Positions 1 to 7,836 are shown, counted from the stretch's first letter. The stretch: 29,167 nt of DNA from JAKCDU01 sp035551615 (GCA_035551615.1 DASZNC010000154.1:1-29167), one strand, 5' to 3'. The notes: a model not told the origin generated them from the sequence alone. Program-made: numbers and translations.

Positions 1-3000
1 GGCCAGCAGGTAACCGACCTCGGACATCGTCCGCGGGAAGACCCACACCTCGATGGAGGCGTCCAGATCCTCCAGGATGAACGTGCCCATCAGGTCGCCC
101 CGCTTGGTGTACTTGCGGACCAGGTTGGTGATGACCCCGCCGACACAGCGCAGGTCGGAGTCGCGGCCCCGGCCGGCCGGGGGTCCCTCGACGTCGCCGG
201 CCTCCTCCCGGGCGGCCTGGTCGCGCAGTTCGGCCAGCGTGGTGTCGGTGTGGCGGGCCAGCGCCATCTCCAACCCCTTCAGGGGATGGTCCGACAGGTA
301 GAGGCCGAGCATCTCCTTCTCGAACGCCAGGCGGGCGTTCTTCTCGAACTCCTGGTTGGGGATCGGCACCCGGGCGTCGTCGAAGATGGCCTCGCCCCCA
401 CCCAGATCGCCGAACAGGCTCATGACGCCCTGGTCGGCCTCGCGGCGGCGGGCCAGGGTGCGGTCGACGATCTGGTCGAACACCAGGCACAGCCCCTGGC
501 GGGGATGGCCCATCGCATCGAAGGCGCCGGCCTTTATCAGGGATTCGACGGTCCGCTTGTTGAGCACCATCGGGTCGACCCGGGCGGCGAAGTCGTAGAA
601 GTCGGCGAAAGGACCACCGCTCTCGCGCTCCGCGATCATCTTCTCGACCAGCGCCTCGCCCACGTTGCGGATGGCCGACAGGCCGAACGGGATGACCCAG
701 CGGGTCTTGCCGTCGTCGTCGACCTCGGCCGCGGTGAAGTCGGTCGAGGCCACGTTCACGTCCGGGACCAGCACCTCGATGGACTGGGCCCGGCATTCGG
801 CCAGGTAGAAGCCGGTCTTGTCCTTGTCGTCCTTGACGCTGGTCAGCAGCGCGGCCAGGTACTGGGCCGGGTAGTTGGCCTTGAGCCAGGCCGTCTGGTA
901 GCCGACCAGGGCGTAGCCGTAGGCATGCGACTTGTTGAACGCGTAGTCGGCGAACGGCTCGATGATGTCGAACAGCTGCTCGCCCAGCTTGGCCCCGTAA
1001 CCGGTGCGCTCACAGCCGGAGATGAACTTCTCCCGCTCCTTGGCCATGACCTCGCGGATCTTCTTGCCGGCCGCTTTGCGCAGGTTGTCGGCCTCTTCCA
1101 GGCTGTAGCCGGCGATCTTCTGGGCGACGCGCATCATCGACTCCTGGAAGACCATGAGCCCCTGGGTGTCGCCGAGCACGTCCTCCAGGTCGGGATGGAG
1201 GTAGGTGATCGGCTTCCGGCCGTTCTTGCGGTCGGCGTAGTCGTAGTGCATGTTGGCCGCCATCGGCCCCGGCCGGTACAGGGCGTTGAGGGCGGCGATG
1301 TCCTCGAAGCAGTCGGGGGCGAGGGAGCGCATCAGCGCCCGCATGGGGCCGCCCTCCAACTGGAAGATGCCGATGGACTCGCCCCGCTGGAGCATCTCGT
1401 AGACCTTCTGGTCGTCGAGCGGCACCCGGTCGATGTCGACCCGCTCGCCGGTGCTGCCCTCGATCAGGTCGAGCGCCCGCTCGATGACCGAGAGGTTGCG
1501 CAGACCCAGGAAGTCCATCTTCAACAGGCCCAGTTCCTCGACCCCGTGCATTTCGTACTGGGTGACGATGGGGGCGTCCTCGGGGCGGCCGCCCGGTTCC
1601 GGCTTGCGCTGGATGGGCAGGTTCTCGGTCAGCGGGTCGCCGGCGATCACCACGGCGGCGGCGTGGATGCCGTCCTGGCGGCGCATCCCCTCGAGGCCGC
1701 GGGCCACCTCGACCACCTTGTGGGCATCGGGGTCGATGGCGATGAGCTCCCGCAGTTCGCCGGCCTGCTTGTAGCCGTCGGCGTACTTGGGGCTCTCCTC
1801 CAGACAGGCCCACAACGGCGTGTCCCGGCCCATGACGAGGGGCGGCATCAGCTTGGCGATCTTGTCGCCCAGCCCGTAGGGATAGCCGAGCACCCGGGAC
1901 GCGTCGCGCACCGCGGCCCGGGCCTTGATGGTGGAGAAGGTGATGATCTGGGCCACCCGGTCCCAGCCCCATCGTTCGGCCGCGTAGCGGATCATCTCCG
2001 AGCGGTAGCGCTCGTCGAAGTCCATGTCGATGTCGGGCATCTGCTTGCGGCCCGGGTTCAAGAAGCGCTCGAACAGCAGGTCGTACTTGATCGGGTCCAG
2101 GTCGACGATGCGCAGGCAGTAGGCCACGCAGCAACCGGCCGCACTGCCCCGCCCCGGACCGACCCGGATGTTGTGCTCCCGGGCATGGCGGATCAGGTCC
2201 CACACCACCAGGAAGTAGTCCGGGAAACCCATGTCGGAGATGACGCCCAGCTCGTAGTCCAGCCGCTCGACCACCTTGGCCGGCAGCGGCGCCCCGTAGC
2301 GGGCCTCGGCCCCCTCGTAGGCCAGGTGGCGCAGGTAGACGTCGGCGGTGTCGAAGCCCTCGGGCCGGGGGAACTCGGGCAGCTTGGGCTTGCCGAACTC
2401 GATCTCGACGTTGGCCCGCTCGGCGATCCAGAGCGTGTTGTCACACGCCTCCGGGTAGTCGCTGAACAGCGACCGCATCTCGGCCGCCGTCTTCAGGTAG
2501 TGCTCGCTGCCGGTGAACTTGAACCGGTTCGGGTCGTCCTTGACCGATCCGGTCTGGACACACAGCAGGGCGTCATGGGCCTCGGCGTCGGAGCGGGCCA
2601 CGTAATGGCTGTCGTTGGTCGCCAGGAGCGGGGCGCCGATGCGCCGGGCCAGGCGGATCAACTCGGGATTGGTCTTGTGCTGCTCCGGCAGGCCGTGGTC
2701 CTGCAGTTCGACGAACAGCGAGTCCCGGCCGAAGATGTCCTGCAGCCGGGCGCCGAGGGCGGTGGCCCGTTCGAAGTCGCCCCGCAGCAGCGCCTGGAGC
2801 ACGACTCCACCCAGGCACCCGGTGGTGGCGATGATCCCGTCGTGGTGCTTCTCGAGGAGCTCCCAGTCGCAGTTGTGGATGGCAAAGTCGGACACATAGG
2901 AGTGGTCGTCGGCGACCTCGATGTTGTAAACCGGCCCGGAGTAGTGCCGCTGCTCAACCGCAGCGATCGGCTTGTAGACGAATTCGTCGTCAGCCGGACA

Positions 3001-4398
3001 ACGGCGATACTGCTGAGTAGCGAACGGTGCGAAGTTCGACCGGTACTGGTCGGCGTGGCCGGGATGGGCATCCGAATGGGTGACGACACTGGCGAAGTCG
3101 TCGCTGTGGCCAGCCCGCAGGGTTCTGACCTGCCAGGCCAGATTCCGGGAGGTCTGGCACAGGGTGGGCGTGATGGCACCGTCGCCAGCCAGGATCCCCT
3201 TGACGATGCCTTCTTGGAACTCGTCCGGCGCCTGGTGAACCCACGCCGGTAGTCGCTTGTCCTTGGCTCCGGTGCCGCACAGGCCAACCAGCATTTGGGC
3301 GAGCAGACTGGACGACACCCGCACCAGTGCGCCCCGGTATTCCGGTCGATGCGCAAGGCCGCCCACATCGGGGATCTTGCCGGTCAGCTTCTCGATGATC
3401 GCTGCGCAGTGGCCCATCAAGCCGGTCTCGGACTCGTGGAACGCCAGCCCTATCTCGTTCCCCTGCACCCATCCCTCTGCGATGTACAGACCCAGGAAAA
3501 CGCCCAAGTCGTACGAGAGCGGAATCTCCTCCAGCAACTGGCCGTAGTGATACGTCGGCCCGATGCGCCTCCGGGGCGTCTCCCTGCGCCACAAATCCGG
3601 GCGCCCCTCGACCCGATCCCACTTCACATAGTCCGCAGCATGGATCGATGTGATGGGCTCGGCGTCGACCCTGACCTTGGGCAGGCACACCCAACTGTTC
3701 CAGTTGGGGATGTTCTGAGTACCGCTGGGGGGCCCGGTGACGATGTCCTTGGCCTCGATCCACGACCGGCGGCCGTCCCGGTCCCGCACCAGAACCGGAT
3801 GTTCGCCGGTCATCCAGGTAACCCGGCTGTACCGACCGCTCAGGCGAATCCCAAACACGTCACCTTCGTGGTGCCGGGACATGGTCTGCAAAACCGGCCG
3901 GAACCGACCCCGGTGGGTGAGGACCAGATCACCGACCTCGATGTCTTCGACGTTCTTGACCCCCTCAGGGGTGACGATCTCCTGGCCGGGCATCAAACAC
4001 CGGGGCTTGTAGAAGTAGCCCTCCAGGTAGGCCTCCGACGACAGCTTCAGGAGGTTCTTGTAACCCTGGTTGGTCTCGGCCAGAACAGTCAGGTGGTAGT
4101 AGAGCTTCTCGCCGGCCGCGCCTTCTCCGCCGCCGTCGTCGACCCGGCCCCGCCGCACCGGTCGCTCGAACCGGGACTCTCCGGCCATGTAGGCCTCGGT
4201 GCCGATGATCGGCTTGATGCCGGCCGCCCGGGCCGCCTTGTAGAAGTCGAGGACTCCGTACATGTTGCCGTGATCGGTGATCCCGATGGCCGGCTGGCCA
4301 TCGGCTGCGGCCCTGGCAATTACGTCGGGGATACGGGCCGCCCCATCGAGCATCGAGAACTCGGTGTGCTGATGGAGATGGGTGAACGACGCCCCCAC
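1..4398 (-). CDS. dnaE: DNA polymerase III alpha subunit (replicative), intein-containing, C-terminus beyond window
   Basis: Catalytic subunit of the chromosomal replicase. The frame is open from a GTG at 4398-4396 to the window edge (1466 codons) with no stop, so about the last 100 residues are missing. The start is supported by a GGAGAG Shine-Dalgarno about 6 nt upstream and by the family N-terminus (GASFTHLHQHTEFSMLDG). Visible landmarks are the PHP metal-site segments HLHQHTE and ITDHGNM, GPGRGSAAG, and the polymerase metal motif PDIDMDFDERYR near precursor residue 790. The C-terminal part contains FNKSHAYGYALVGYQTAWLK. An intein interrupts the PHP domain after YFYKPR (residue 133); the extein resumes with CDWELLEKHHDG. 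Without the intein about 1090 residues are in view, agreeing with DnaE1 proteins of roughly 1180. The +1 extein residue is Cys, needed for splicing. The long plus-strand open frame lying opposite is a GC-rich shadow. Confidence 0.97.
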   Translation of the reverse strand, partial: MGASFTHLHQHTEFSMLDGAARIPDVIARAAADGQPAIGITDHGNMYGVLDFYKAARAAGIKPIIGTEAYMAGESRFERPVRRGRVDDGGGEGAAGEKLYYHLTVLAETNQGYKNLLKLSSEAYLEGYFYKPRCLMPGQEIVTPEGVKNVEDIEVGDLVLTHRGRFRPVLQTMSRHHEGDVFGIRLSGRYSRVTWMTGEHPVLVRDRDGRRSWIEAKDIVTGPPSGTQNIPNWNSWVCLPKVRVDAEPITSIHAADYVKWDRVEGRPDLWRRETPRRRIGPTYHYGQLLEEIPLSYDLGVFLGLYIAEGWVQGNEIGLAFHESETGLMGHCAAIIEKLTGKIPDVGGLAHRPEYRGALVRVSSSLLAQMLVGLCGTGAKDKRLPAWVHQAPDEFQEGIVKGILAGDGAITPTLCQTSRNLAWQVRTLRAGHSDDFASVVTHSDAHPGHADQYRSNFAPFATQQYRRCPADDEFVYKPIAAVEQRHYSGPVYNIEVADDHSYVSDFAIHNCDWELLEKHHDGIIATTGCLGGVVLQALLRGDFERATALGARLQDIFGRDSLFVELQDHGLPEQHKTNPELIRLARRIGAPLLATNDSHYVARSDAEAHDALLCVQTGSVKDDPNRFKFTGSEHYLKTAAEMRSLFSDYPEACDNTLWIAERANVEIEFGKPKLPEFPRPEGFDTADVYLRHLAYEGAEARYGAPLPAKVVERLDYELGVISDMGFPDYFLVVWDLIRHAREHNIRVGPGRGSAAGCCVAYCLRIVDLDPIKYDLLFERFLNPGRKQMPDIDMDFDERYRSEMIRYAAERWGWDRVAQIITFSTIKARAAVRDASRVLGYPYGLGDKIAKLMPPLVMGRDTPLWACLEESPKYADGYKQAGELRELIAIDPDAHKVVEVARGLEGMRRQDGIHAAAVVIAGDPLTENLPIQRKPEPGGRPEDAPIVTQYEMHGVEELGLLKMDFLGLRNLSVIERALDLIEGSTGERVDIDRVPLDDQKVYEMLQRGESIGIFQLEGGPMRALMRSLAPDCFEDIAALNALYRPGPMAANMHYDYADRKNGRKPITYLHPDLEDVLGDTQGLMVFQESMMRVAQKIAGYSLEEADNLRKAAGKKIREVMAKEREKFISGCERTGYGAKLGEQLFDIIEPFADYAFNKSHAYGYALVGYQTAWLKANYPAQYLAALLTSVKDDKDKTGFYLAECRAQSIEVLVPDVNVASTDFTAAEVDDDGKTRWVIPFGLSAIRNVGEALVEKMIAERESGGPFADFYDFAARVDPMVLNKRTVESLIKAGAFDAMGHPRQGLCLVFDQIVDRTLARRREADQGVMSLFGDLGGGEAIFDDARVPIPNQEFEKNARLAFEKEMLGLYLSDHPLKGLEMALARHTDTTLAELRDQAAREEAGDVEGPPAGRGRDSDLRCVGGVITNLVRKYTKRGDLMGTFILEDLDASIEVWVFPRTMSEVGYLLA
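2872..3999 (-). mobile_element. Intein with LAGLIDADG homing endonuclease inside DnaE
   Basis: In-frame insertion of 376 residues (precursor residues 134-509). All splicing blocks are visible: block A starts at Cys134 (CLMPGQEIVTPEG); block B has T197-x-x-H200 (TGEHPVLV); block F is VYNIEVADDHSYV (490-502); block G ends FAIHN with His508-Asn509, followed by Cys510 as the +1 nucleophile. Between them are the two endonuclease helices, LGLYIAEGW (302-310) and GIVKGILAGDG (397-407), each with an acidic residue in the metal-binding position. A block-D-like KRLPAWV lies between them. Its DNA is visibly less GC-rich than the flanking dnaE (one 60-base line counts 33 G/C, against 44 in a dnaE line), which fits horizontal arrival. 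It should be active for splicing because no key residue is missing. That is inference; activity is not shown. Confidence 0.95.
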
Positions 4399-4439
4399 GC
4401 TGCGCTCTCCTGTCCGGCTGAAGGAGCCTCCGAAACCGG

Positions 4440-4474
4440 TGATCCACAGGCGCTTGTGCGCAAGCTGTGGGTAA
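4440..4474. promoter_or_regulatory. DnaA-box-like palindrome in dnaE leader
   Basis: Two 9-mers resembling the DnaA box TTATCCACA face each other: TGATCCACA at 4440-4448 (plus) and TTACCCACA on the minus strand at 4474-4466. Between and within them is a dyad: CCACAG (4444-4449) pairs with CTGTGG (4465-4470), and inside it GCTTG (4452-4456) pairs with CAAGC (4461-4465). It lies 42-76 nt upstream of the dnaE start codon, where it could act as an operator or as a leader hairpin. The DnaA assignment is inference from resemblance; neither box is a perfect match. Confidence 0.4.
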
Positions 4475-4657
4475 CTACACCGGTGTGATTACTTGGTCCA
4501 GAGGCTAGCGCACCCCAGTGACGATGTCCGTCCCGGATCGGCCGGCGGGCGCGGTCATGGGCACCCTCTTCGGCCCGGTGCGCCGACTCGGCGCAGGTGT
4601 TCGCAGCCGTCGGCGCCGGGCTCGCCGGGCGTTCCGGGCGTTCCGGGCGCGACATTC

Positions 4658-4820
4658 CGGTCCACAGTTGTCGCCCTCCGGCGCGAGTGGACCGCCGGAG
4701 CGTCGAAAAGCGCGATCTGGCGGTCCATTCGGATCGGGGCGCCCGGCGAATGGTCCGTCAGATCGCCCAATTCGACGTTCCTACGCGCCACTCGGTGTAC
4801 CGGCTCACAACTGTGGACCG
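4658..4820. repeat. Large imperfect inverted repeat (two 74-nt arms, 15-nt loop)
   Basis: Arm 4658-4731 pairs without any gap to arm 4747-4820; by hand count 54 of 74 positions are complementary. Perfect blocks: CGGTCCACAGTTGT (4658-4671 with 4807-4820), CGAGTGG (4684-4690 with 4788-4794), CGTCGAA (4701-4707 with 4771-4777), GCGATCTG (4712-4719 with 4759-4766). CGGTCCATTCG (4721-4731) pairs 10 of 11 with 4747-4757. The mismatches cluster in spacers of equal length. It could form a long hairpin in RNA or a cruciform, or be a decayed palindromic element. GGTCCA-type hexamers recur in it in both orientations. Confidence 0.75.
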
Positions 4821-5005
4821 TTCCAGCGCGCCCTGACGCCTACTTGTCACACGCCGTCCGAACCTGGCGGTCAAAGGTCACGGCGCACCGGCCACCGCCC
4901 ACCCCGACCCATCCGCCGACGGGCGGTCGGCCCCGGGCCAACCGGTCAAATGGTCACGCCCCTGAGCCGTACCTCCGCTACAAGCCAGGCGCTGACCGGC
5001 CCCGT

Positions 5006-5021
5006 GCCGGCGGACGCCGGC
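5006..5021 (-). terminator. Possible hairpin terminator after bpa
   Basis: GCCGGC-GGAC-GCCGGC forms a perfect 6-bp stem with a 4-nt loop directly after the bpa stop codon. There is no T-run, so intrinsic termination is only a possibility. Confidence 0.35.
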
Positions 5022-5513
5022 CTACAGGTAGGTGCCGGGCCCGGCCGGGCGGTCGTCGGCGGCGGCCGGCAGGCTGCGCTGGCGCATCTGTTCGAGTTGG
5101 GCCCGGGCCGCCATCTGCTGGGCGAAGAGGGTGGCCTGGATCCCGTGGAACAGGCCCTCCAGCCAGCCGACCAGCTGGGCCTGGGCCACGCGCAGCTCGG
5201 ACTCGCTGGGGATGCCCTCGGAGCCGAACGGCGAGGCGATTCGGGCCAGTTCGGCCTGCAGGTCGGGCGACAGGCCTTCGGACAGTTCGGTGACCGATGT
5301 GTCGTAGATCTCACGGAGGCGGGCGCGCGACGCCTCGTCGAGCGGAGCCTGGCGGACCTCCTCCAGCAGCTGCTTGATCATCGAGCCGATGCGCATGACC
5401 TTGGCCGGCTGCTCGACCGACTCGCGACCGGGTTCGTCCTCGTCACCGCCCTCGGGTGCGGGGATGATCAACACCTGGTCGGCCATGTCCGGCTGGGTTT
5501 CGTGGTTGGGCAT
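5022..5513 (-). CDS. bpa: Bacterial proteasome activator Bpa
   Basis: 163-residue protein matching the ring-forming, ATP-independent activator of the actinobacterial 20S proteasome (Rv3780 of M. tuberculosis, recalled, not searched). The conserved core is plain: VEQPAKVMRIGSMIKQLLEE (33-52), APLDEASRARLR (56-67), and the helical stretch AQLVGWLEGLFHGIQATLFA (112-131) followed by QQMAARAQL. The protein ends GPGTYL; its Tyr-Leu end corresponds to the HbYX-type tail that docks into the proteasome alpha ring. The N-terminus is acidic and probably disordered. ATG 5513-5511 is chosen because residues upstream lie inside the preceding gene. That gene's TGA (5515-5513) overlaps this ATG by one base, implying translational coupling. 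The presence of Bpa implies a proteasome elsewhere in the genome; none is in this window. Confidence 0.95.
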   Translation of the reverse strand: MPNHETQPDMADQVLIIPAPEGGDEDEPGRESVEQPAKVMRIGSMIKQLLEEVRQAPLDEASRARLREIYDTSVTELSEGLSPDLQAELARIASPFGSEGIPSESELRVAQAQLVGWLEGLFHGIQATLFAQQMAARAQLEQMRQRSLPAAADDRPAGPGTYL

Positions 5514-6667
5514 CACGCCCGTAGTCTGCCCCGCCCGGCGATCAAAGGAACAAACATCTCTTCCGCCGTCAGCGAACCGTGCCGGCACATCAACCGGTTC
5601 TCGACCCCGTCGCCGGGCTCCACGTAGGCCACCGCCTCGAACGGGACCAACGCCACATCGCCCAGCCGGGGCCGCACCTCGGCGCTCACCGGGCCGCCCA
5701 GCCAACCGTCCGCCTCGACCTGTGCGTAGGTCGCCACCCAGGCCTGGTGTCCGTACAACTCCCGGCACCGGACCTCCAGCTCGGCTACATCTTCGGGCGA
5801 CCCGGTCGGCGTGTGCAGCCAGCGGAACCGGGGCTCACCGCTGACCATCGCTACCTTCTCCATCACCGTGGCATCCAGCTCGACGATGGCCGCGCCGACC
5901 TGGACCTGGCCGTGATCGGCGGTCACCACCAGGGCGGCCGACGGCGGCAGGACGTCCAGCAGGTCGCCGACGATGCGGTCGGCGGCCAGGAGTTCGGCGT
6001 CGTAGTGGGGCCCGAACCCGTGGATGTGGGCGATCCGGTCGACCCCGTCGTAGTAGGCGTACACGAACGGCTCCCCCGCCGCGACCAGGGCGGCCGTCTC
6101 CACCGTCATCCCCGACACCTGGTACCAGCCGACCTGGCGGGACCCCCGCTGGTGGGCGACGGTGAAGCCGGTGCCGGCGAAGTCGGCCTTGCTGACCACC
6201 GGGACCGGCCGCCCACCGAACGGGTCGGCCGACTGGAACGTGGCCGGGTCCACCCACGGGCGGGCGTCGCCCGAAGGCGTGCGCCACTTGAGAACGTTCA
6301 TCACCTCGTGGCCGGTCGGGGTCTCCACCGCCACCCGGTAGCCGACGATGCCGTGCCGGGCCGGCGGGGCGCCGACCACCAGCGAGGTCAGCGCACAGGC
6401 GGTCGTGGTGGGCGCCACCGAGGTGATCTCATGGCCACTGAGGGCAGCCAGTTCGGGCGCCCGGTCCAGCCGCTCCTGCAGCTGGTTCCAGCCCAGGCCG
6501 TCGAGGACGAGGAGGACCACCTGCTCGGCATCGCGAGCCGCTTCGGGTATCCAATCCGGCCGTTGGCCGGGTCGGGCCATGAGGCCGGGGACGACGCCGA
6601 CCAGGTTGGCGCCGGCGTAGTCGGGCAGTACCGCCGCCGCCTGGGCGGCTGCAGGGGTCGGGCTCAC
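5513..6667 (-). CDS. Alkaline phosphatase superfamily phosphodiesterase (nucleotide pyrophosphatase-like)
   Basis: 384 residues, GTG start at 6667-6665 preceded by GGTGGAG. Family metal-site features are present: VLLVLDGLGWN (Asp56) near the N-terminus, the nucleophile region SVAPTTTACALTSL (Thr87-89), YYDGVDRIAHIHG, TADHGQ, and a C-terminal CRHGSLTAEEMFVPL. Known members hydrolyse phosphodiester or pyrophosphate bonds; the substrate here is unknown. No signal peptide or membrane segment is visible, so it is probably cytoplasmic. It is the first gene of a two-gene unit with bpa (one-base overlap) and is divergent from the Rrf2 regulator, with 28 bases between the start codons. Confidence 0.88.
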   Translation of the reverse strand: MSPTPAAAQAAAVLPDYAGANLVGVVPGLMARPGQRPDWIPEAARDAEQVVLLVLDGLGWNQLQERLDRAPELAALSGHEITSVAPTTTACALTSLVVGAPPARHGIVGYRVAVETPTGHEVMNVLKWRTPSGDARPWVDPATFQSADPFGGRPVPVVSKADFAGTGFTVAHQRGSRQVGWYQVSGMTVETAALVAAGEPFVYAYYDGVDRIAHIHGFGPHYDAELLAADRIVGDLLDVLPPSAALVVTADHGQVQVGAAIVELDATVMEKVAMVSGEPRFRWLHTPTGSPEDVAELEVRCRELYGHQAWVATYAQVEADGWLGGPVSAEVRPRLGDVALVPFEAVAYVEPGDGVENRLMCRHGSLTAEEMFVPLIAGRGRLRA

Positions 6668-6683
6668 AACTCCACCCTAGAGG

Positions 6684-6698
6684 TAGAATGGGACGGTG
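6684..6698 (+). promoter_or_regulatory. Putative -10 box and leaderless start of the Rrf2 gene
   Basis: TAGAAT at 6684-6689 is followed by 6 nt and then the GTG start codon, which would place the transcription start at or next to the first base of the codon. There is no Shine-Dalgarno, and no clear -35. The same geometry recurs at cbiA, RHH-cbiL and ileS. Confidence 0.5.
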
Positions 6699-7142
6699 AA
6701 GGTTTCCACCCGGGGTGACTACGCCAGCCGGGCGCTACTGTCACTGGCCCTTCACGCCGGACAGGAAGTGCCGACGTCGGTTCGAGACATCGCCGAGCGG
6801 ACCGGCCTGCCCCAGCCCTATCTGGAGCAGATTCTGTTGGCGCTCAAAGGTGCGGGCCTGGTCCGCTCCAAGCGGGGCGTCGGAGGCGGATACGTGTTGG
6901 CCCGGCCGCCCGCCGAGATCACCCTCGGCCAGATTGTCAGCGCCGTCGATGGGCCCATCCAGGCGGGCGATTTCGGCGAACCCCATCAGAACGGGGCCTG
7001 CGACCACGAGGGCCAGTGCATACTCCTGGCCGTGTGGGCCGATGTCGGCACCCACATGCGCCGCCACCTCGATTCGTTCACCCTGGCCGACATGGTGTTG
7101 CGGGCCCAGGGCGGGGCCCCGGCCGCCGTCGCCCTCACCTGA
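6696..7142 (+). CDS. Rrf2 family transcriptional regulator
   Basis: 148 residues with the typical Rrf2 start (KVSTRGDYASRALLSLA). A winged helix follows: VRDIAERTGLPQPYLEQIL is the recognition region, and LVRSKRGVGGGYVLARP is the wing. Family members (IscR, NsrR, RsrR, CymR) usually sense redox, NO or cysteine state, many through an Fe-S cluster. Here only two cysteines lie in the sensor loop (Cys102 and Cys108, C-x5-C) and there is no third, so a cluster would need a non-Cys ligand. The GTG start at 6696 fits the family N-terminus. Its target genes are not evident; the nearest candidate is the divergent phosphodiesterase-bpa unit. Confidence 0.92.
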   Translation: MKVSTRGDYASRALLSLALHAGQEVPTSVRDIAERTGLPQPYLEQILLALKGAGLVRSKRGVGGGYVLARPPAEITLGQIVSAVDGPIQAGDFGEPHQNGACDHEGQCILLAVWADVGTHMRRHLDSFTLADMVLRAQGGAPAAVALT

Positions 7143-7175
7143 TCTCCGGCGGGTGCCGAACGGGGGTGCCGATCG

Positions 7176-7679
7176 TCAGTCGTTCTCGACCTCGAAGTCC
7201 CACTCGCCGACGATGTGCTGGCGGTCGGGCGCCCACCGCATGACCCCCTCGCCGACCAGTTCGTAGGCCCGGATCTGGAACGTGACCGTCTGGCCGGGCC
7301 CCACGCGGGTAGGCACGGTCGGCCCGGAGGGCACCGCCGCCATCGCGTATATATGGCCCAGGTGGTCGATGCTGTTGAAGTCGGTGAGGGACAGCGGAAT
7401 GGACGCAGTGGCGTGCGAGATGGTCACCGTCCAGGTGCAGGTCGTCGACGGCGCCTGATACGGCAGACCCTCGCCCGGAACGGTAGGACCGGACACGGTG
7501 ATATCGGCCGTCCAGCCCGGGCCCACCGCCTTGACCGGCAGGCCTTCGACGGTCAGCGCCGGACGGGTGAAGGTCCCGGTCAGCACCTGATCGGTGGGGA
7601 GCCGGTCCCCGGTGGTCGCGCCCGGCACCTTCCGGGTCGGCGCCGAGCACGCCGATGCAGCCAGCACCATGGCGGCCAC
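7176..7679 (-). CDS. Small secreted lipoprotein, start uncertain
   Basis: About 167 residues from GTG 7679-7677. A lipobox VLAASAC follows a hydrophobic stretch, then a mature domain rich in Thr/Val/Pro: TCTWTVTISHATASIPLSL, then GPGQTVTFQIRAYEL and a C-terminal EWDFEVEND. This pattern suggests an Ig-like beta sandwich of the kind seen in DUF4352-type extracytoplasmic proteins (low certainty). The GTG start gives a signal peptide without basic residues, whereas the codons just upstream encode RRVLAVG, a much better signal n-region. No ATG, GTG or TTG exists in frame between 7680 and the end of the upstream gene, because that stretch is the 63-bp tandem repeat. True initiation may be at a CTG, or the original start was lost. 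It ends 33 bases from the convergent Rrf2 gene. Confidence 0.7.
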   Translation of the reverse strand: MAAMVLAASACSAPTRKVPGATTGDRLPTDQVLTGTFTRPALTVEGLPVKAVGPGWTADITVSGPTVPGEGLPYQAPSTTCTWTVTISHATASIPLSLTDFNSIDHLGHIYAMAAVPSGPTVPTRVGPGQTVTFQIRAYELVGEGVMRWAPDRQHIVGEWDFEVEND

Positions 7680-7686
7680 CCCGACA

Positions 7687-7836
7687 GCCAGGACCCGCCG
7701 GGGACCGGACCGGGTCGTCCGGCCCGACCCACCCGGTCGGTGATCCCCCGCCAGGACGCGCCGGGGGCCGGACCGGGTCGTCCGGCCCGATCCACCCGGT
7801 CGGTGATCCCCCGCCAGGACGCGCCGGGGGCCGGAC
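7687..7836. repeat. 63-bp tandem repeat, about 2.4 copies
   Basis: Copies start at 7687, 7750 and 7813 (each with GCCAGGAC); the third is partial (24 bases). Copies 1 and 2 differ at three positions by eye. The period is exactly 21 codons, so on the minus strand it stays open in the lipoprotein frame. One end of copy 1 lies in the signal-peptide coding region (RRVLA), so the gene's own 5' end has been duplicated into the gap behind the phosphoesterase gene. Confidence 0.9.

Larger units (their letters stand above)
4399..5021. other. Gene-free stretch upstream of dnaE
   Basis: About 620 bases with no convincing gene on either strand; the open frames crossing it are low-complexity Arg/Pro/Gly-rich shadows. 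It holds the dnaE leader, a DnaA-box-like palindrome (4440-4474), a short GTTCCGGGC tandem near 4630-4650, a large imperfect inverted repeat (4658-4820), and a GC hairpin just beyond the bpa stop codon. No tRNA, rRNA or known riboswitch was recognised. A structured non-coding RNA cannot be excluded. Confidence 0.6.

Noticed and set aside
250..3252. 1000-codon open frame on the plus strand opposite dnaE
   Set aside because: Val/Gly/Asp/Leu/His-rich translation with no recognisable domain; it is a GC-rich shadow of dnaE, whose conserved motifs are certain on the minus strand.
4399..5021. Origin of replication
   Set aside because: Only two imperfect DnaA-like boxes and no AT-rich unwinding region; no dnaA/dnaN neighbours.
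4493..5627. Plus-strand open frames across the dnaE-bpa gap
   Set aside because: Arg/Pro/Gly-rich with no domain, no good start site and overlap with bpa antisense; they cross the inverted repeat.
7687..7836. CRISPR array
   Set aside because: The 63-bp units are contiguous tandem copies without unique spacers.
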